56,336 nucleotides of DNA from NCBI GenBank assembly GCA_029688955.1, contig JARUKZ010000028.1:1-56336 (forward strand), read 5' to 3'. Position numbers and translations under genes: made by a program. Below are positions 26,599 through 35,704 of the stretch, in pieces. Each line of letters opens with the position of its first letter. The stretch's first letter is position 1. Source of the stretch: Chitinispirillales bacterium ANBcel5. GTDB taxonomy: Bacteria > Fibrobacterota > Chitinivibrionia > Chitinivibrionales > Chitinispirillaceae. Below the pieces are notes generated by a model. That model was not told the origin of the DNA. It did not search any database and saw nothing but the letters and a program-made list of their open reading frames with translations.

Positions 26599-27765
26599 AC
26601 AAAGACTCCTTATGATAAGATTAATAGAAAAATGGTGAAAATATCTGAGAATATAAACACCTATAGATAAACACCCGCATAAATACGGCTGTAAAATTTT
26701 CTTTATCATCATTTTAAATACTAGAGTGGCCTGAAGCAGCAATTATACAGCGGTTGTATAGATGCTCTGTCTTTGGTATTACTATCTACTAATTACAACA
26801 GGTCAGATGTTAATGTAGTGGTTTGCTAAATAAAACCACTACAGTTAATATATTTTTATGGCAACAGGAGAGTAAAGTTTTCATGAAAAAAACTGTTTTA
26901 AAATTAAAACACCCCCCAAAAGAGTTGCTACAAAGTGAGTAGATAACCAAATGGGTAAATGACCTAAATGAAAAAGGAATAGAGAACAAAGGGAATACCT
27001 GTTTATTGTACAGTTTGATTTTCGGATAGGGGAATATCATGCATAACCGGAGCGCTAGTTTGAGAAGATCTTGAAAACAGGAAGAAAGGGGAGTGCATGA
27101 GGAGAAATTTTGTTAACAGGCACCGGTAGTACTATACGCTTATCAGGAAGTTTGTGCGTATCCTGTGGAAGAAGGGTGGCCAACGTCCGGGATGAGGTCT
27201 TAAGAGAGAACGGCGAGACGGTGTGGTTGAGATCAAGATTGGAGAAAAATTTCATCTAATCTAAAAGAGCACAAAAGGAAGAGAAAACGACAAATGGTTA
27301 CCCTATCGTATATTTTGATGTTAGCGCATATGGGGCATTGCCCTGGGCTATTATTGGAAACCGCCCTTTTCTGGGCTTGCTTCGGTGGTAGAGTGGGTGG
27401 TTTGGGTTTTGGAGTGTTGATTCTTTGTTGGAGAAAACAACAGGACGTTAATTCGGGTCTTTTCTTACGCGATCATGGCATAAGGGTTTCAGGCCCCCTG
27501 TCTGGCTATGAACTGTGAGCATTGAGCGTTGAGCAGAAAAATGGAAAGCTGGATAGATACTATATATTAGAACCGTTACGCCTCTCGACTACGCTCGAGG
27601 AACTGTTCAGGGCATCCCTGGCCTCCGTAGCTAAAGCGTAAGAGGCTTTGGTCCCAAAAATATCCTGTTGAAAAAAAATATACTACTAAACTGTCCAAAT
27701 CGTGGTTTAATAACTATATTACTAAGGTCATTTACAAATACCCGCTTAGCTTCAGGAGTTATCCT
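26599..27765. other. 1.2-kb region without a recognisable gene
   Basis: No coding region is supported; the short frames here have no ribosome site or family pattern. 27163-27205 (CCTGTGGAAGAAGGGTGGCC followed by AACG) recurs at about 34955-34992, so dispersed repeat debris is present. 27577-27605 has a CTCGA...TCGAG palindromic stretch similar to 4935-4950. A GTGAGC/TTGAGC tract near 27515-27530 resembles the trailer tract. The lipoprotein gene's AGGAG site is at the right edge. Confidence 0.5.
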
Positions 27766-30700
27766 ATGAAAAAATACATACTGTTTTTCCTCTGCTCACT
27801 TTTTCTATATGGTTTATCATGTAGAAATCCGAAAGATCCGATGGAGCGTGCTACGTTGGATATATATCTTACCGATAAAGATAGTCAGATTATTGAAGGA
27901 GAACCTTTTGGGGTTACAATGTATATGGTAGGTGGTAATTATGTAGAGAATGTCAGAATAGATTTTGGGGACTTAAGAGAGGATAGTATTATTCCTTATC
28001 TTCGCACGGATGGGTGGACGGGAAAAGAGGAGTTAACCCTTGCCTATGATTCTGCCGAGACATATACACTTTCAATAACAGTCGAATTTTTACGGAATGT
28101 ACAAAGAGTGGCAGAACTTACTATAAATGTTCACCCTTCTGTTTACAATGTTTATTATAATTGTACCAACCATGATTCCGGAGACGTCCCACAGGATACA
28201 AATTTCTACCAAAGCGGGGAAGAGGTAATTGTACTCGGTAATAGCGGGGGACTCATAAGAGATGGGTTTGAGTTTTTAGGGTGGAGCAATGATTATGGGG
28301 CGTTGTCTGAAGTACTTAAAACAGGAGACACTTTAATAATTTCCGATGATGACTTAGAACTCTATGCGGTTTGGGAGGAGAATAAAGTTAAGTACTTCAC
28401 AATTACCTTTGATGGAAATCAGAATACAGATGGTGAAGCACCCTCGGATACTATTTTATATGTAGAGGGAGATGAAGTTACAATACCTGACAATACTGGT
28501 AATCTTGTACGATACGGATACCAATTTAGCGGCTGGAGCAGTGACCCTGATGGTCAGCGGGATACATTGTTTGTTGGGGATACGTTTAAAATGGCTAATA
28601 ACGATCTTCTTTTGTATGCTCTGTGGGAGCTGGATGTTTATACTATTACATTTGAGACTAGTGGCGGCTCAGAAACAGCCAGGCAGAATATAGAACACGG
28701 GCAGAATGCCAAAAGACCTGATGAACCGCAAAGGGATGGGTACCGTTTTGATGGTTGGTTCGGTGAAAAAACGCTTAACACACCATTTGATTTCAAGGAA
28801 ACCATAATTGAAAAAGATCATACGATCTATGCAAAATGGACACCACTTCCCAATACTGTTAATTTTGATTACAATGAGGGCTCTGGTAGCATGGATCCTC
28901 AGACCATCGCTACTGATGAAACCGTGGCACTTTCGCAGAATGAATTTACCCGTGAAGGGCACTCTTTCACCGGATGGAATACCAAAGCTGATGGTAGCGG
29001 TGATTATTATGAAGATAAAGCAAAGTTTACAATGAGAACAGAAGGCGTAACGCTTTATGCTCAGTGGGATATTATTTCAGTTACTATCAGTTTTGACAGT
29101 GATGGTGGTAGTGAAGTCAGTGCGATAACTCAAGACTTTGGTACTTCAGTAACTGCCCCTGAAGCTCCCAGCCGCGAGGGATATGCATTTAATGGCTGGT
29201 ACCCAGATCTTCCTGATGTCATGCCAGATGAGGATCTCACAGTTACGGCTCAGTGGGATATAAATTCAGTTACTATTAGTTTTGACAGTGATGGTGGTAG
29301 TGAAGTCAGTGCGATAACTCAAGACTTTGGTACTTCAGTAACTGCCCCTGAAGCTCCCGGCCGTGAGGGCTATGCCTTTGATGGTTGGTACCCAGATCTT
29401 CCTGATGTCATGCCAGCTGAGGATCTCACAGTTACAGCTCAGTGGATTATTAACTCAGTTACTATCAGTTTTGACAGTGATGGTGGTAGTGAAGTCAGTG
29501 CGATAACTCAAGACTTTGGTACTTCAGTAACTGCCCCTGAAGCTCCCAGCCGCGAAGGTTACGCCTTTGATGGTTGGTACCCAGATCTTCCTGATGTCAT
29601 GCCAGCTGAGGATCTTACAGTTACAGCTCAGTGGACAAGTGCTGCAATGGTGCTTGTCTTCAATACTGAACTTTCTGAAGGAACTACAATAGAACTTCCG
29701 CTCAGTGGAAACGTGGTTGTAAGGGTAGATTGGGGAGATGGCAATAGCCAAATCATCCAGAGAGAAGGCATTCATGAACACACGTATGATGAGGAAGGAG
29801 AATATGAGGTAACCATTACCGGTACATTAAGCTGGTATGGTTCATACAGGAGCTTTCCGCAGAGTTGCAAATTGGTTAGGGTAAAAACTTTTGGTGATCT
29901 GGGTTTAACTTTATTAGTCGGAGCATTTGGAGGTGCCGAAAACCTTCTGGAAGTACCCGCTTCTATTCCACCGAGTGTTACGAATATGCGCCATATGTTT
30001 AGTGCTGCAACTTCTTTTAACGGTGATATCGGTTCCTGGAACGTGTCTAATGTTACAGATATGGTGGGGATGTTTAATCGTGCTACATCCTTTAACCAGG
30101 ACATTGGAACCTGGGATGTGTCGGGTGTTACCAATATGCAGGGGATGTTTTACGATGCTACATCCTTTAACCAGGACATTGGAAATTGGGATGTGTCGGG
30201 TGTTACAGATATGAGACTGATGTTTAATGGTGCTACATTTTTTAACAAGAATATCGGTTCATGGGATGTGTCTAATGTTACAGATATGAGCCGGATGTTT
30301 TCGGGTGCCTCTTCCTTTAATCAGGATCTTGATGAGTGGGACGTGTCTAAGGTGACGCGTATGCATAATATGTTTGCTCAAGCAACTTCCTTTAATGGTG
30401 CTATTGAATCCTGGGATGTGTCCAATGTGACAGGTATGTTTGCCATGTTTGCTTATGCTTCATCCTTTAACCAGGATATCGGTGGTTGGGATGTGTCCAA
30501 TGTTACTGATATGGGTGGTATGTTTAGTAGAGCCCAACTCTTTAATCAGGATATCGGTGGTTGGGATGTATCGAATGTAACTGATATGAGGGGATTGTTT
30601 TCCGGAGATTGGATGGTAAATGCTCGTCACCGTTTCAACCAGGACATTGGAAATTGGGATGTGTCCAATGTGACTAATATGTCATCCATGTTTTCTTATA

Positions 30701-31047
30701 ACGGATCATTCAACCAGGATATTGGGAATTGGGATGTGTCCAATGTGACAAGAATGTCTTCCATGTTTTCTGATGCCTCATCCTTTGACCAGGACATTGG
30801 GTCCTGGAATGTGTCTAATGTTAATAATATGAATGAAATGCTGGTAAGAACATCTCTTTCTTTAGAAAATTATGACGCTCTGCTTAATGGATGGGCAGAA
30901 CTGGCTGAAGTAGAGGAGGGTGGTGTTCAGGAAAATGTGGATTTTCATGCTGGGAACAACAAGTATACTTTAGATGCAGCAGATGCAAGAGAATACCTTA
31001 TAAGTGTTTTTGATTGGACAATTGAGGATGGTGGCTTAGCAGACTGA
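27766..31047 (+). CDS. surface lipoprotein with Listeria-Bacteroides and BspA-type (DUF285) repeats
   Basis: Protein of 1093 residues. The signal peptide ends in a lipobox (FLYGLSC, Cys19), so it is a lipoprotein. A PKD-like beta region comes first. From about residue 125 to 625 there are seven or eight InlB-B/Listeria-Bacteroides repeats (F.GY.F.GW...D......T..AQW), three of them nearly identical with a 189-bp DNA period. After a second PKD-like segment (about 630-700), some ten DUF285 repeats of the form [16 protein letters not shown] run from about 745 to 1035. Such proteins are surface-exposed and tend to mediate contact with polymers, cells or neighbours. AGGAG precedes the ATG. No partner gene is adjacent. 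Confidence 0.92.
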   Translation: MKKYILFFLCSLFLYGLSCRNPKDPMERATLDIYLTDKDSQIIEGEPFGVTMYMVGGNYVENVRIDFGDLREDSIIPYLRTDGWTGKEELTLAYDSAETYTLSITVEFLRNVQRVAELTINVHPSVYNVYYNCTNHDSGDVPQDTNFYQSGEEVIVLGNSGGLIRDGFEFLGWSNDYGALSEVLKTGDTLIISDDDLELYAVWEENKVKYFTITFDGNQNTDGEAPSDTILYVEGDEVTIPDNTGNLVRYGYQFSGWSSDPDGQRDTLFVGDTFKMANNDLLLYALWELDVYTITFETSGGSETARQNIEHGQNAKRPDEPQRDGYRFDGWFGEKTLNTPFDFKETIIEKDHTIYAKWTPLPNTVNFDYNEGSGSMDPQTIATDETVALSQNEFTREGHSFTGWNTKADGSGDYYEDKAKFTMRTEGVTLYAQWDIISVTISFDSDGGSEVSAITQDFGTSVTAPEAPSREGYAFNGWYPDLPDVMPDEDLTVTAQWDINSVTISFDSDGGSEVSAITQDFGTSVTAPEAPGREGYAFDGWYPDLPDVMPAEDLTVTAQWIINSVTISFDSDGGSEVSAITQDFGTSVTAPEAPSREGYAFDGWYPDLPDVMPAEDLTVTAQWTSAAMVLVFNTELSEGTTIELPLSGNVVVRVDWGDGNSQIIQREGIHEHTYDEEGEYEVTITGTLSWYGSYRSFPQSCKLVRVKTFGDLGLTLLVGAFGGAENLLEVPASIPPSVTNMRHMFSAATSFNGDIGSWNVSNVTDMVGMFNRATSFNQDIGTWDVSGVTNMQGMFYDATSFNQDIGNWDVSGVTDMRLMFNGATFFNKNIGSWDVSNVTDMSRMFSGASSFNQDLDEWDVSKVTRMHNMFAQATSFNGAIESWDVSNVTGMFAMFAYASSFNQDIGGWDVSNVTDMGGMFSRAQLFNQDIGGWDVSNVTDMRGLFSGDWMVNARHRFNQDIGNWDVSNVTNMSSMFSYNGSFNQDIGNWDVSNVTRMSSMFSDASSFDQDIGSWNVSNVNNMNEMLVRTSLSLENYDALLNGWAELAEVEEGGVQENVDFHAGNNKYTLDAADAREYLISVFDWTIEDGGLAD

Positions 31048-31441
31048 AGAGAACAGATCTTTATACTCATGGTATAGTGCGCTCACAGCAGCGAACGCTG
31101 CAAAGGGCTTTGTAAAGGATATGATGGCACCCGGTGCACGTTGTTCGTTCCCGTTCCCTAGAAACCTCTGAGAGCAGAAGAAATAATATACCGTTATCCC
31201 ATGGTCTGCATTTTATCGAGCTCGCCCCTTACAGGAAGAGGAAAACTGTCCTTTCAGGATATTTTCTCCGTGAAGATCGATTAAGAGTGTGTGTCAAAAA
31301 ACAGAGTGCACCATCAGCCAGGGCAAAAGACGTTTCAGGATACCTGCCTATACCAACGGTAAGCATCCGGTAATAACCATCTATTAACATCTTAAAATAA
31401 ATACCATATTATCTCTATTATTTTTAATAAAGGAGATGATC
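31048..31441. other. region between the lipoprotein gene and the IS66 remnant
   Basis: No supported gene. A 79-codon frame at 31134-31373 has no ribosome site and no family pattern. AAGGAGATGATC at the right edge is the ribosome site of the IS66 first frame. Confidence 0.4.
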
Positions 31442-31782
31442 ATGAACACTAAGCACCTTAGCAGAGAAGGAATTGAGCTTCTGAGTACTACAGAAGTAAG
31501 CAGAGTCGTCGGGAGTTTTGTAGAGATAAGAATATTAGCCTTGGTACATTTAAAGGGTGGTTAGGCCGGTACAAAAATGAGAGTTCAAAAACTACAAATA
31601 ACGAAGCATTTATAAAATTAGCTCCAAACATACAGCAGAATCAAACGCATCTTCAATACCCTGCAACATCTGAACTGACTATTGACCTTAATTCCGGAGC
31701 TCGAATCGTATGGCGTGGAACGGAGATCAGTACCTCTGTTTATAGGTTAATTGCAGACCTTAATAAAGGTTGTGTGACATGA
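31442..31782 (+). pseudogene. tnpA: IS66 family TnpA (OrfA), frameshifted
   Basis: The reading starts MNTKHLSREGIELLS in one frame and continues in another as EYYRSKQSRREFCRDKNISL, then GTFKGWLGRYKN, to a TGA at 31780-31782. The second part is the helix-turn-helix segment of IS66 OrfA proteins. The frame break lies near 31480, so the gene is broken unless programmed frameshifting occurs. Its end overlaps the tnpB ATG (ATGA), as in intact IS66 elements. Confidence 0.7.
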
Positions 31783-32129
31783 TCGGTTTTAGCGCATCTA
31801 CACCTATTTATCTGTGCACAGAACCTTGTGACATGAGGAAGTCATTTGATGGCTTATGTGGTCTTGTTCATAATTATATGGGTAAGCAATCTGTTTCTGA
31901 AAATGTTTTTGTATTCGTGAACAGAACGTGCGACCGTATGAAGATATTGCACTGGGACAGGCATGGTTTCTGGTTATACTATAAGAGACTTGAACAGGGA
32001 CATTTCCAGATTCCTTCTTTTTCTGAGCATCCTCAACCAGATCTGTATTTAACCTATGATCAGCTTTTGATGATACTGGAAGGAATAGATTATACTACAG
32101 TAAGAAGAAGAAAACGCTTTACATTATAA
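31779..32129 (+). CDS. tnpB: IS66 family accessory protein TnpB (Orf2)
   Basis: Protein of 116 residues, full length for the family. It has the typical IS66 Orf2 features: TEPCDMRKSFDGLCGLV near residue 15, FVNRTCDRMKILHWDRHGFW near residue 45 and YYKRLEQGHFQIP near residue 68. It is needed together with OrfA and the OrfC transposase for movement; here both partners are broken, so the protein is probably without function. Confidence 0.9.
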   Translation: MIGFSASTPIYLCTEPCDMRKSFDGLCGLVHNYMGKQSVSENVFVFVNRTCDRMKILHWDRHGFWLYYKRLEQGHFQIPSFSEHPQPDLYLTYDQLLMILEGIDYTTVRRRKRFTL

Positions 32130-32155
32130 CTTCTGTGTATTATTTTGGTGTAAAT

Positions 32156-32278
32156 ATGAAATCAACAGAAAAAACTATTCCTATTTCACTTTCTGAGTAT
32201 CAAAACCTGCAATCTACAATAGCTCAACTTCAAAGTGAGCTTTCGTGGCTTAAACGCCAGCTTTTTGGGAAGATATAA
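32156..32278 (+). pseudogene. tnpC: IS66 transposase TnpC, N-terminal stub
   Basis: Only 40 codons remain, ending in LQSELSWLKRQLFGKI and then TAA. The LQ.EL.WLKRQLFG coiled coil is the typical start of the IS66 DDE transposase, which normally exceeds 450 residues. The break is followed after 35 bp by the orphan CRISPR array, so the rest of the element was lost at this junction. Confidence 0.8.
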
Positions 32279-32313
32279 TAGGTCCCTTTTCTTTGCTTGC
32301 TGTTGAAGCAACA

Positions 32314-32495
32314 GTCTGAAGGATTCCATGACTAAGAATGGATTAAGACACGCCTCTCATCCCACCCAGGGCTCTGCGATGAGCGCACGTGCGTCTGAAG
32401 GATTCCATGACTAAGAATGGATTAAGACCAACCAACGTTTTTTAAACATGCCGCCTTCTGCAGGTGAGTCTGAAGGATTCCATGACTAAGAATGG
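32314..32495 (+). CRISPR. orphan CRISPR array 5 (3 repeats, 2 spacers)
   Basis: Repeats at 32314-32349 and 32393-32428 are identical to those of the main arrays. The third (32468-32495) is of the terminal type, degenerate after 28 bases. Spacers are 43 and 39 bp. There is no leader: the broken IS66 element lies upstream. It is about 7.5 kb from array 4. Confidence 0.93.
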
Positions 32496-32635
32496 GTGAC
32501 ATAATTACCAATTACCAATGACTAATTACTAAACAAAGAAACGGAAATAGCTTCCTTTCTCCTTTTCCTGCTCAAGGCTCACCGCTCACGGCTCAAAGCT
32601 ACTACTCGTCTGAAGGATTCCATGACTAAGAATGA
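32496..32635 (+). repeat. trailer 5 followed by a 28-base CRISPR repeat
   Basis: A diverged copy of the trailer (32496-32607: GACATAATTACC, then TTCCTTTCTCCTTTTCCTGC, then the GCTCACCGCTCACGGCTC tract). It is followed at 32608-32635 by 28 intact bases of the repeat. This is the clearest case showing the trailer between two repeats. Confidence 0.8.
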
Positions 32636-32679
32636 TTTCAGTGACAAACATCATCGATGGGATAATTTCCGGCCTGGGG

Positions 32680-33027
32680 TCAACCTGTTGAGTCCGCTAA
32701 AATCAACTGACATGAAACGCCGTACTTGTCTTCGAGCCATCCATACCGCTCAATGAAAGGGTATTTATCCCGAGGCATGAGCACCGTGCCACCTTCAGAG
32801 AGCTTATTCCACAAACTAACAAGCCGGGCGCGTGCGTCTTTATCATGCAGTGGAACAAAATTTATGAAAAACGAGATGGATGGATTTAATTTGAAGAGAT
32901 TGCCGGGAGAGATAGCCATAAATTCATACCCAAAAAGTTCAAAAGTGACAGTGTCGGTGTCTCCGGGCGGGGTATTGTGAAGTGTAGTGATGTTTTTAAT
33001 CATTGAGTTTTTGCCGAAAGCAGACAC
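32680..33027 (-). pseudogene. fragment of a PhnB/VOC-type protein
   Basis: The 115-codon frame matches the inner part of the PhnB-like VOC family (3-demethylubiquinone methyltransferase-like fold): FELFGYEFMAISPGNLFKLN, then SISFFINF and WNKLSEGGTVLMPRDKYPFI, then ERYGWLEDKYGVSCQLIL. The usual first strand and helix (about 25 residues) are missing, and the frame stops just after the QLIL strand, where members normally continue. No ribosome site is seen. I read it as a truncated relic. Confidence 0.7.
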
Positions 33028-33108
33028 ATAAAAACATCAGCAGCTTCTTTGGCGTTTTCGCCAAAGAAGAGATGGGGAACTATTTTTTTGGGGATTGTTT
33101 TTCATAGG

Positions 33109-34030
33109 GTTGTGATATTCATTTCTAAGTGACTTATGAGTGAAAAAACGAGTTGTGATATTCATTTCTAGGCGACTTAGGAGCAAAAAAACGAGTTGTG
33201 AAATTCATTTCTAAGCGACTTATGAGCGAAAAAACGAGTTGTGATATTCATTTCTAAGCGACTTATGAGTGAAAAAACGAGTTGTGATATTCATTTCTAA
33301 GTGACTTATGAGTGAAAAAAAGGGTTGTGATATTCATTTCTAAGCGACTTAGGAGTGAAAAAAAGGGTTGTGAAATTCATTTCTAAGTGACTGAGGAGTG
33401 AAAAAACGGGTTGTGATTTTCATTTCTAAGCGACTAAGGAGCGAAAAAACGAGTTGTGAGTTTCATTTCTAAGCGACTTATGAGTGAAAAAACGAGTTGT
33501 GATATTCATTTCTAAGCGACTTAGGAGTGAAAAAACGAGTTGTGATATTCATTTCTAAGCGACTTATGAGTGAAAAAACGAGTTGTGAAATTCATTTCTA
33601 AGTGACTTATGAGTGAAAAAACGAGTTGTGAAATTCATTTCTAAGTGACTTATGAGTGAAAAAACGAGTTGTGATATTCATTTCTAGGCGACTTAGGAGC
33701 AAAAAAACGAGTTGTGAAATTCATTTCTAAGCGACTTATGAGCGAAAAAAAGGGTTGTGAAATTCATTTCTAAGCGACTTATGAGCGAAAAAACGAGTTG
33801 TGATATTCATTTCTAAGCGACTTAGGAGTGAAAAAAAGGGTTGTGAAATTCATTTCTAAGTGACTTATGAGTGAAAAAACGAGTTGTGATATTCATTTCT
33901 AAGTGACTTATGAGCGAAAAAAAGGGTTGTGATATTCATTTCTAAGCGACTTATGAGTGAAAAAACGAGTTGTGATATTCATTTCTAAGTGACTTATGAG
34001 CGAAAAAAAGGGTTGTGAGTTTCATTTTTC
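33109..34030. repeat. 43-bp tandem repeat, 21 full units
   Basis: GTTGTGA recurs exactly every 43 bp from 33109 to 34012 (21 intervals). A unit reads GTTGTGATATTCATTTCTAA, then GCGACTTATGAGTGAAAAAA, then CGA or GGG. Variation is confined to a few positions (ATA/AAA/AGT after GTTGTG, AAGC/AAGT/AGGC, TATG/TAGG/GAGG). Each unit has an imperfect dyad (TTCATTTCTAAG against CTTATGAGTGAA) and an A-run. Stop codons occur in all frames, so it is not coding. Confidence 0.95.
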
Positions 34031-34052
34031 CTGCATATCCAAATACCACCAG

Positions 34053-34536
34053 AATATCCCGCACTTTCAGTGCTTGGGATCTTTTTTCGCATCAATACCC
34101 GGGGCTGCGCCAGAAGACTGGCTTACCCCGGGCTATTAAATTGCGCGCTTTGAGCGCTTAAGAGTGAGATCAAGGCCAAAGAAAGTATCATCTACAATAG
34201 AAGAAGCTCTGTTGAGCAGGAAGGAGCAAGAGAAATGAACAATCCTTCTACAAAAGCCATAGAAGATACAAATTCGTCTGTTAGCCCTGATTAAACCTCT
34301 GGGATTTACTATGTAATACCCCGAAGGGGTTATTTATATTAGCCCCAGGTTTCTCTACCTGGGGATCTGGGGAAATGTGGGACGGCAAGACCGCGACACA
34401 AGAATTCCAATTCCCTTCCTGCCGAGATCATAGCTCAAGGGTCCCCCCAAACGGGTCCCCTCACGCTTTTACCATTGACGCCCGGGGGTGACCCAATCTA
34501 TCGCCTTTAGCCCCATAAAATCCTTTTTCCCACAAA
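34053..34536 (-). repeat. dispersed palindromic element, copy A
   Basis: Runs from ATATCCCGCACTTTCAGTGC to CCCCATAAAATCC. It contains three palindromic parts: the (A)GCGCTTTCAGCGCT-type dyads, CCCGGGGCTGCGCCAGAAG paired with CTTACCCCGGGC, and TACCCCGAAGGGGT. Its last 110 bp (CCCCCCAAACGGGTC to CGCCTTTAGCCCC) are the reverse complement of the distal part of every CRISPR leader. A short open frame with a good ribosome site (GGAAGGAGCAAG, then 18 codons from about 34234) lies inside. Confidence 0.85.
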
Positions 34537-34560
34537 TCCCAATAGCCATCAACGAATGTT

Positions 34561-34882
34561 ACGCGCTTTCAGCGCTTGGGATCTTTTTTGCGCCCAGGAC
34601 CCGGGGTTGCGCCAGAAGACTGGCTTACCCCGGGCTATAGAATAACGCGCCTTCAGCGCTTATGAAAAAGATCAAGAGCAAACGATCGGTATTTTCTCGT
34701 GTAGTATTATGGAAGAACGAAAAAAATATGGATATATAACAGGAATGGTATTCCCATTCCCCCCTTCCTGCCGAGATCATAGCTCAAGGGTCCCCCCAAA
34801 CGGGTCCCCTCACGCTTTTACCATTGACGCCCGGGGGAGACCCAATCTATCGCCTTTAGCCCCATAAAAATCCTTTTTCCCA
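34561..34882 (-). repeat. dispersed palindromic element, copy B
   Basis: Starts with ACGCGCTTTCAGCGCTTGGG and ends with the shared CCCCCCAAACGGGTC...CGCCTTTAGCCCC part. The middle (about 34670-34760) differs from copies A, C and D. It has the CCGGGGTTGCGCC piece found also in CRISPR leader 2. Confidence 0.85.
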
Positions 34883-35002
34883 TTTCCTATATAGATAATT
34901 GAAACACACATGTTAATCACCTCACTCTAAATACCATGTTTATGCGTGTCCTTCGCCTGTGGAAGAAGGGTGGCCAACGGCGGGATGAGGTCCATAGTAC
35001 GT

Positions 35003-35270
35003 ACACATTCATCTGTTAGCCTGGTTAAACCTATGGTAACTAGTATGTAATACCCCAAAGGGGTTTTCTATATTAGCCCCAGGTTTCTCTACCTGGGGAT
35101 CTGGGGAAATGTGGGACGGCAAGACCGCGACACAAGAATTCCAATTCCCTTCCTCCCGAAATCATAGCCCAAGGGTCCCCCCAAACGGGTCCTTTCACGC
35201 TTTTACCATTGATGCCCGGGGGTGACCCAATCCATCGCCTTTAGCCCCATAAAAATCCTTTTCCCACAAA
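35003..35270 (-). repeat. dispersed palindromic element, copy C
   Basis: A shorter copy lacking the GCGCTTTCAGCGC dyads. It begins near ATCTGTTAGCCTGG, includes TACCCCAAAGGGGT and the GTGGGACGGCAAGACCGCGA stretch, and ends in the shared leader-like part. The 120 bp before it (34883-35002) hold a second copy of the TGTGGAAGAAGGGTGGCC sequence seen at 27163. Confidence 0.85.
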
Positions 35271-35285
35271 TCTCGATGGCATCAA

Positions 35286-35666
35286 GAATATCCCGCGCTT
35301 TCAGCGCTTGAAGGGGAGATCAAGGCCAAAGAAAGTATCATCTACAATAGAAGTCGCCCTGTTGAGCAGGAAGGAGCAAGAGAAATGAACAATCCTTCTA
35401 CAAAAACCATAGATCATACAAATTCGGTTTTTAGCCTGATTAAACCGATGGGAATTAGTATGTAATACCCCAAAGGGGATTTCTATATTAGCCCCAGGTT
35501 TCCAACCTGGGAAAAATGTGGGACGGCAAGACCGCGAGACAAGAATTCCAAATTCCTCCCGAGATTATAGCCGAAGGGTCCCCCCAAACGGATCCTTCCA
35601 CTCTTTCACCATTGACGCCCGGGGGAGACCCAATCCATCGCCTTTAGCCCCATAAAAATCCTTCCT
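35286..35666 (-). repeat. dispersed palindromic element, copy D
   Basis: Closely similar to copy A through the GATCAAGGCCAAAGAAAGTA and GGAAGGAGCAAGAG stretches, but without the CCCGGGGCTGCGCC module. A short open frame with the same ribosome site starts near 35384 and has 25 codons, the first six identical to the copy A frame (MNNPST). It ends about 40 bp before the M28 peptidase stop. Confidence 0.85.
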
Positions 35667-35704
35667 TCTAAAAAATCTTCCTAAAATTCAACAATCAGTG
35701 TATA

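Noticed and set aside
26810..27255. Short minus-strand frames in the 1.2-kb empty region
   Set aside because: No start signals; part of the sequence recurs as a dispersed repeat near 34955.
27294..27518. 74-codon frame with a hydrophobic N-terminus
   Set aside because: No ribosome site; the sequence resembles intergenic repeat debris and has no family match.
31134..31373. 79-codon frame after the lipoprotein gene
   Set aside because: Basic, low-information sequence without ribosome site or relatives that I recognise.
33109..34030. 43-bp tandem repeat as a possible CRISPR array
   Set aside because: The whole unit is conserved with no unique spacers, so it is a plain tandem repeat.
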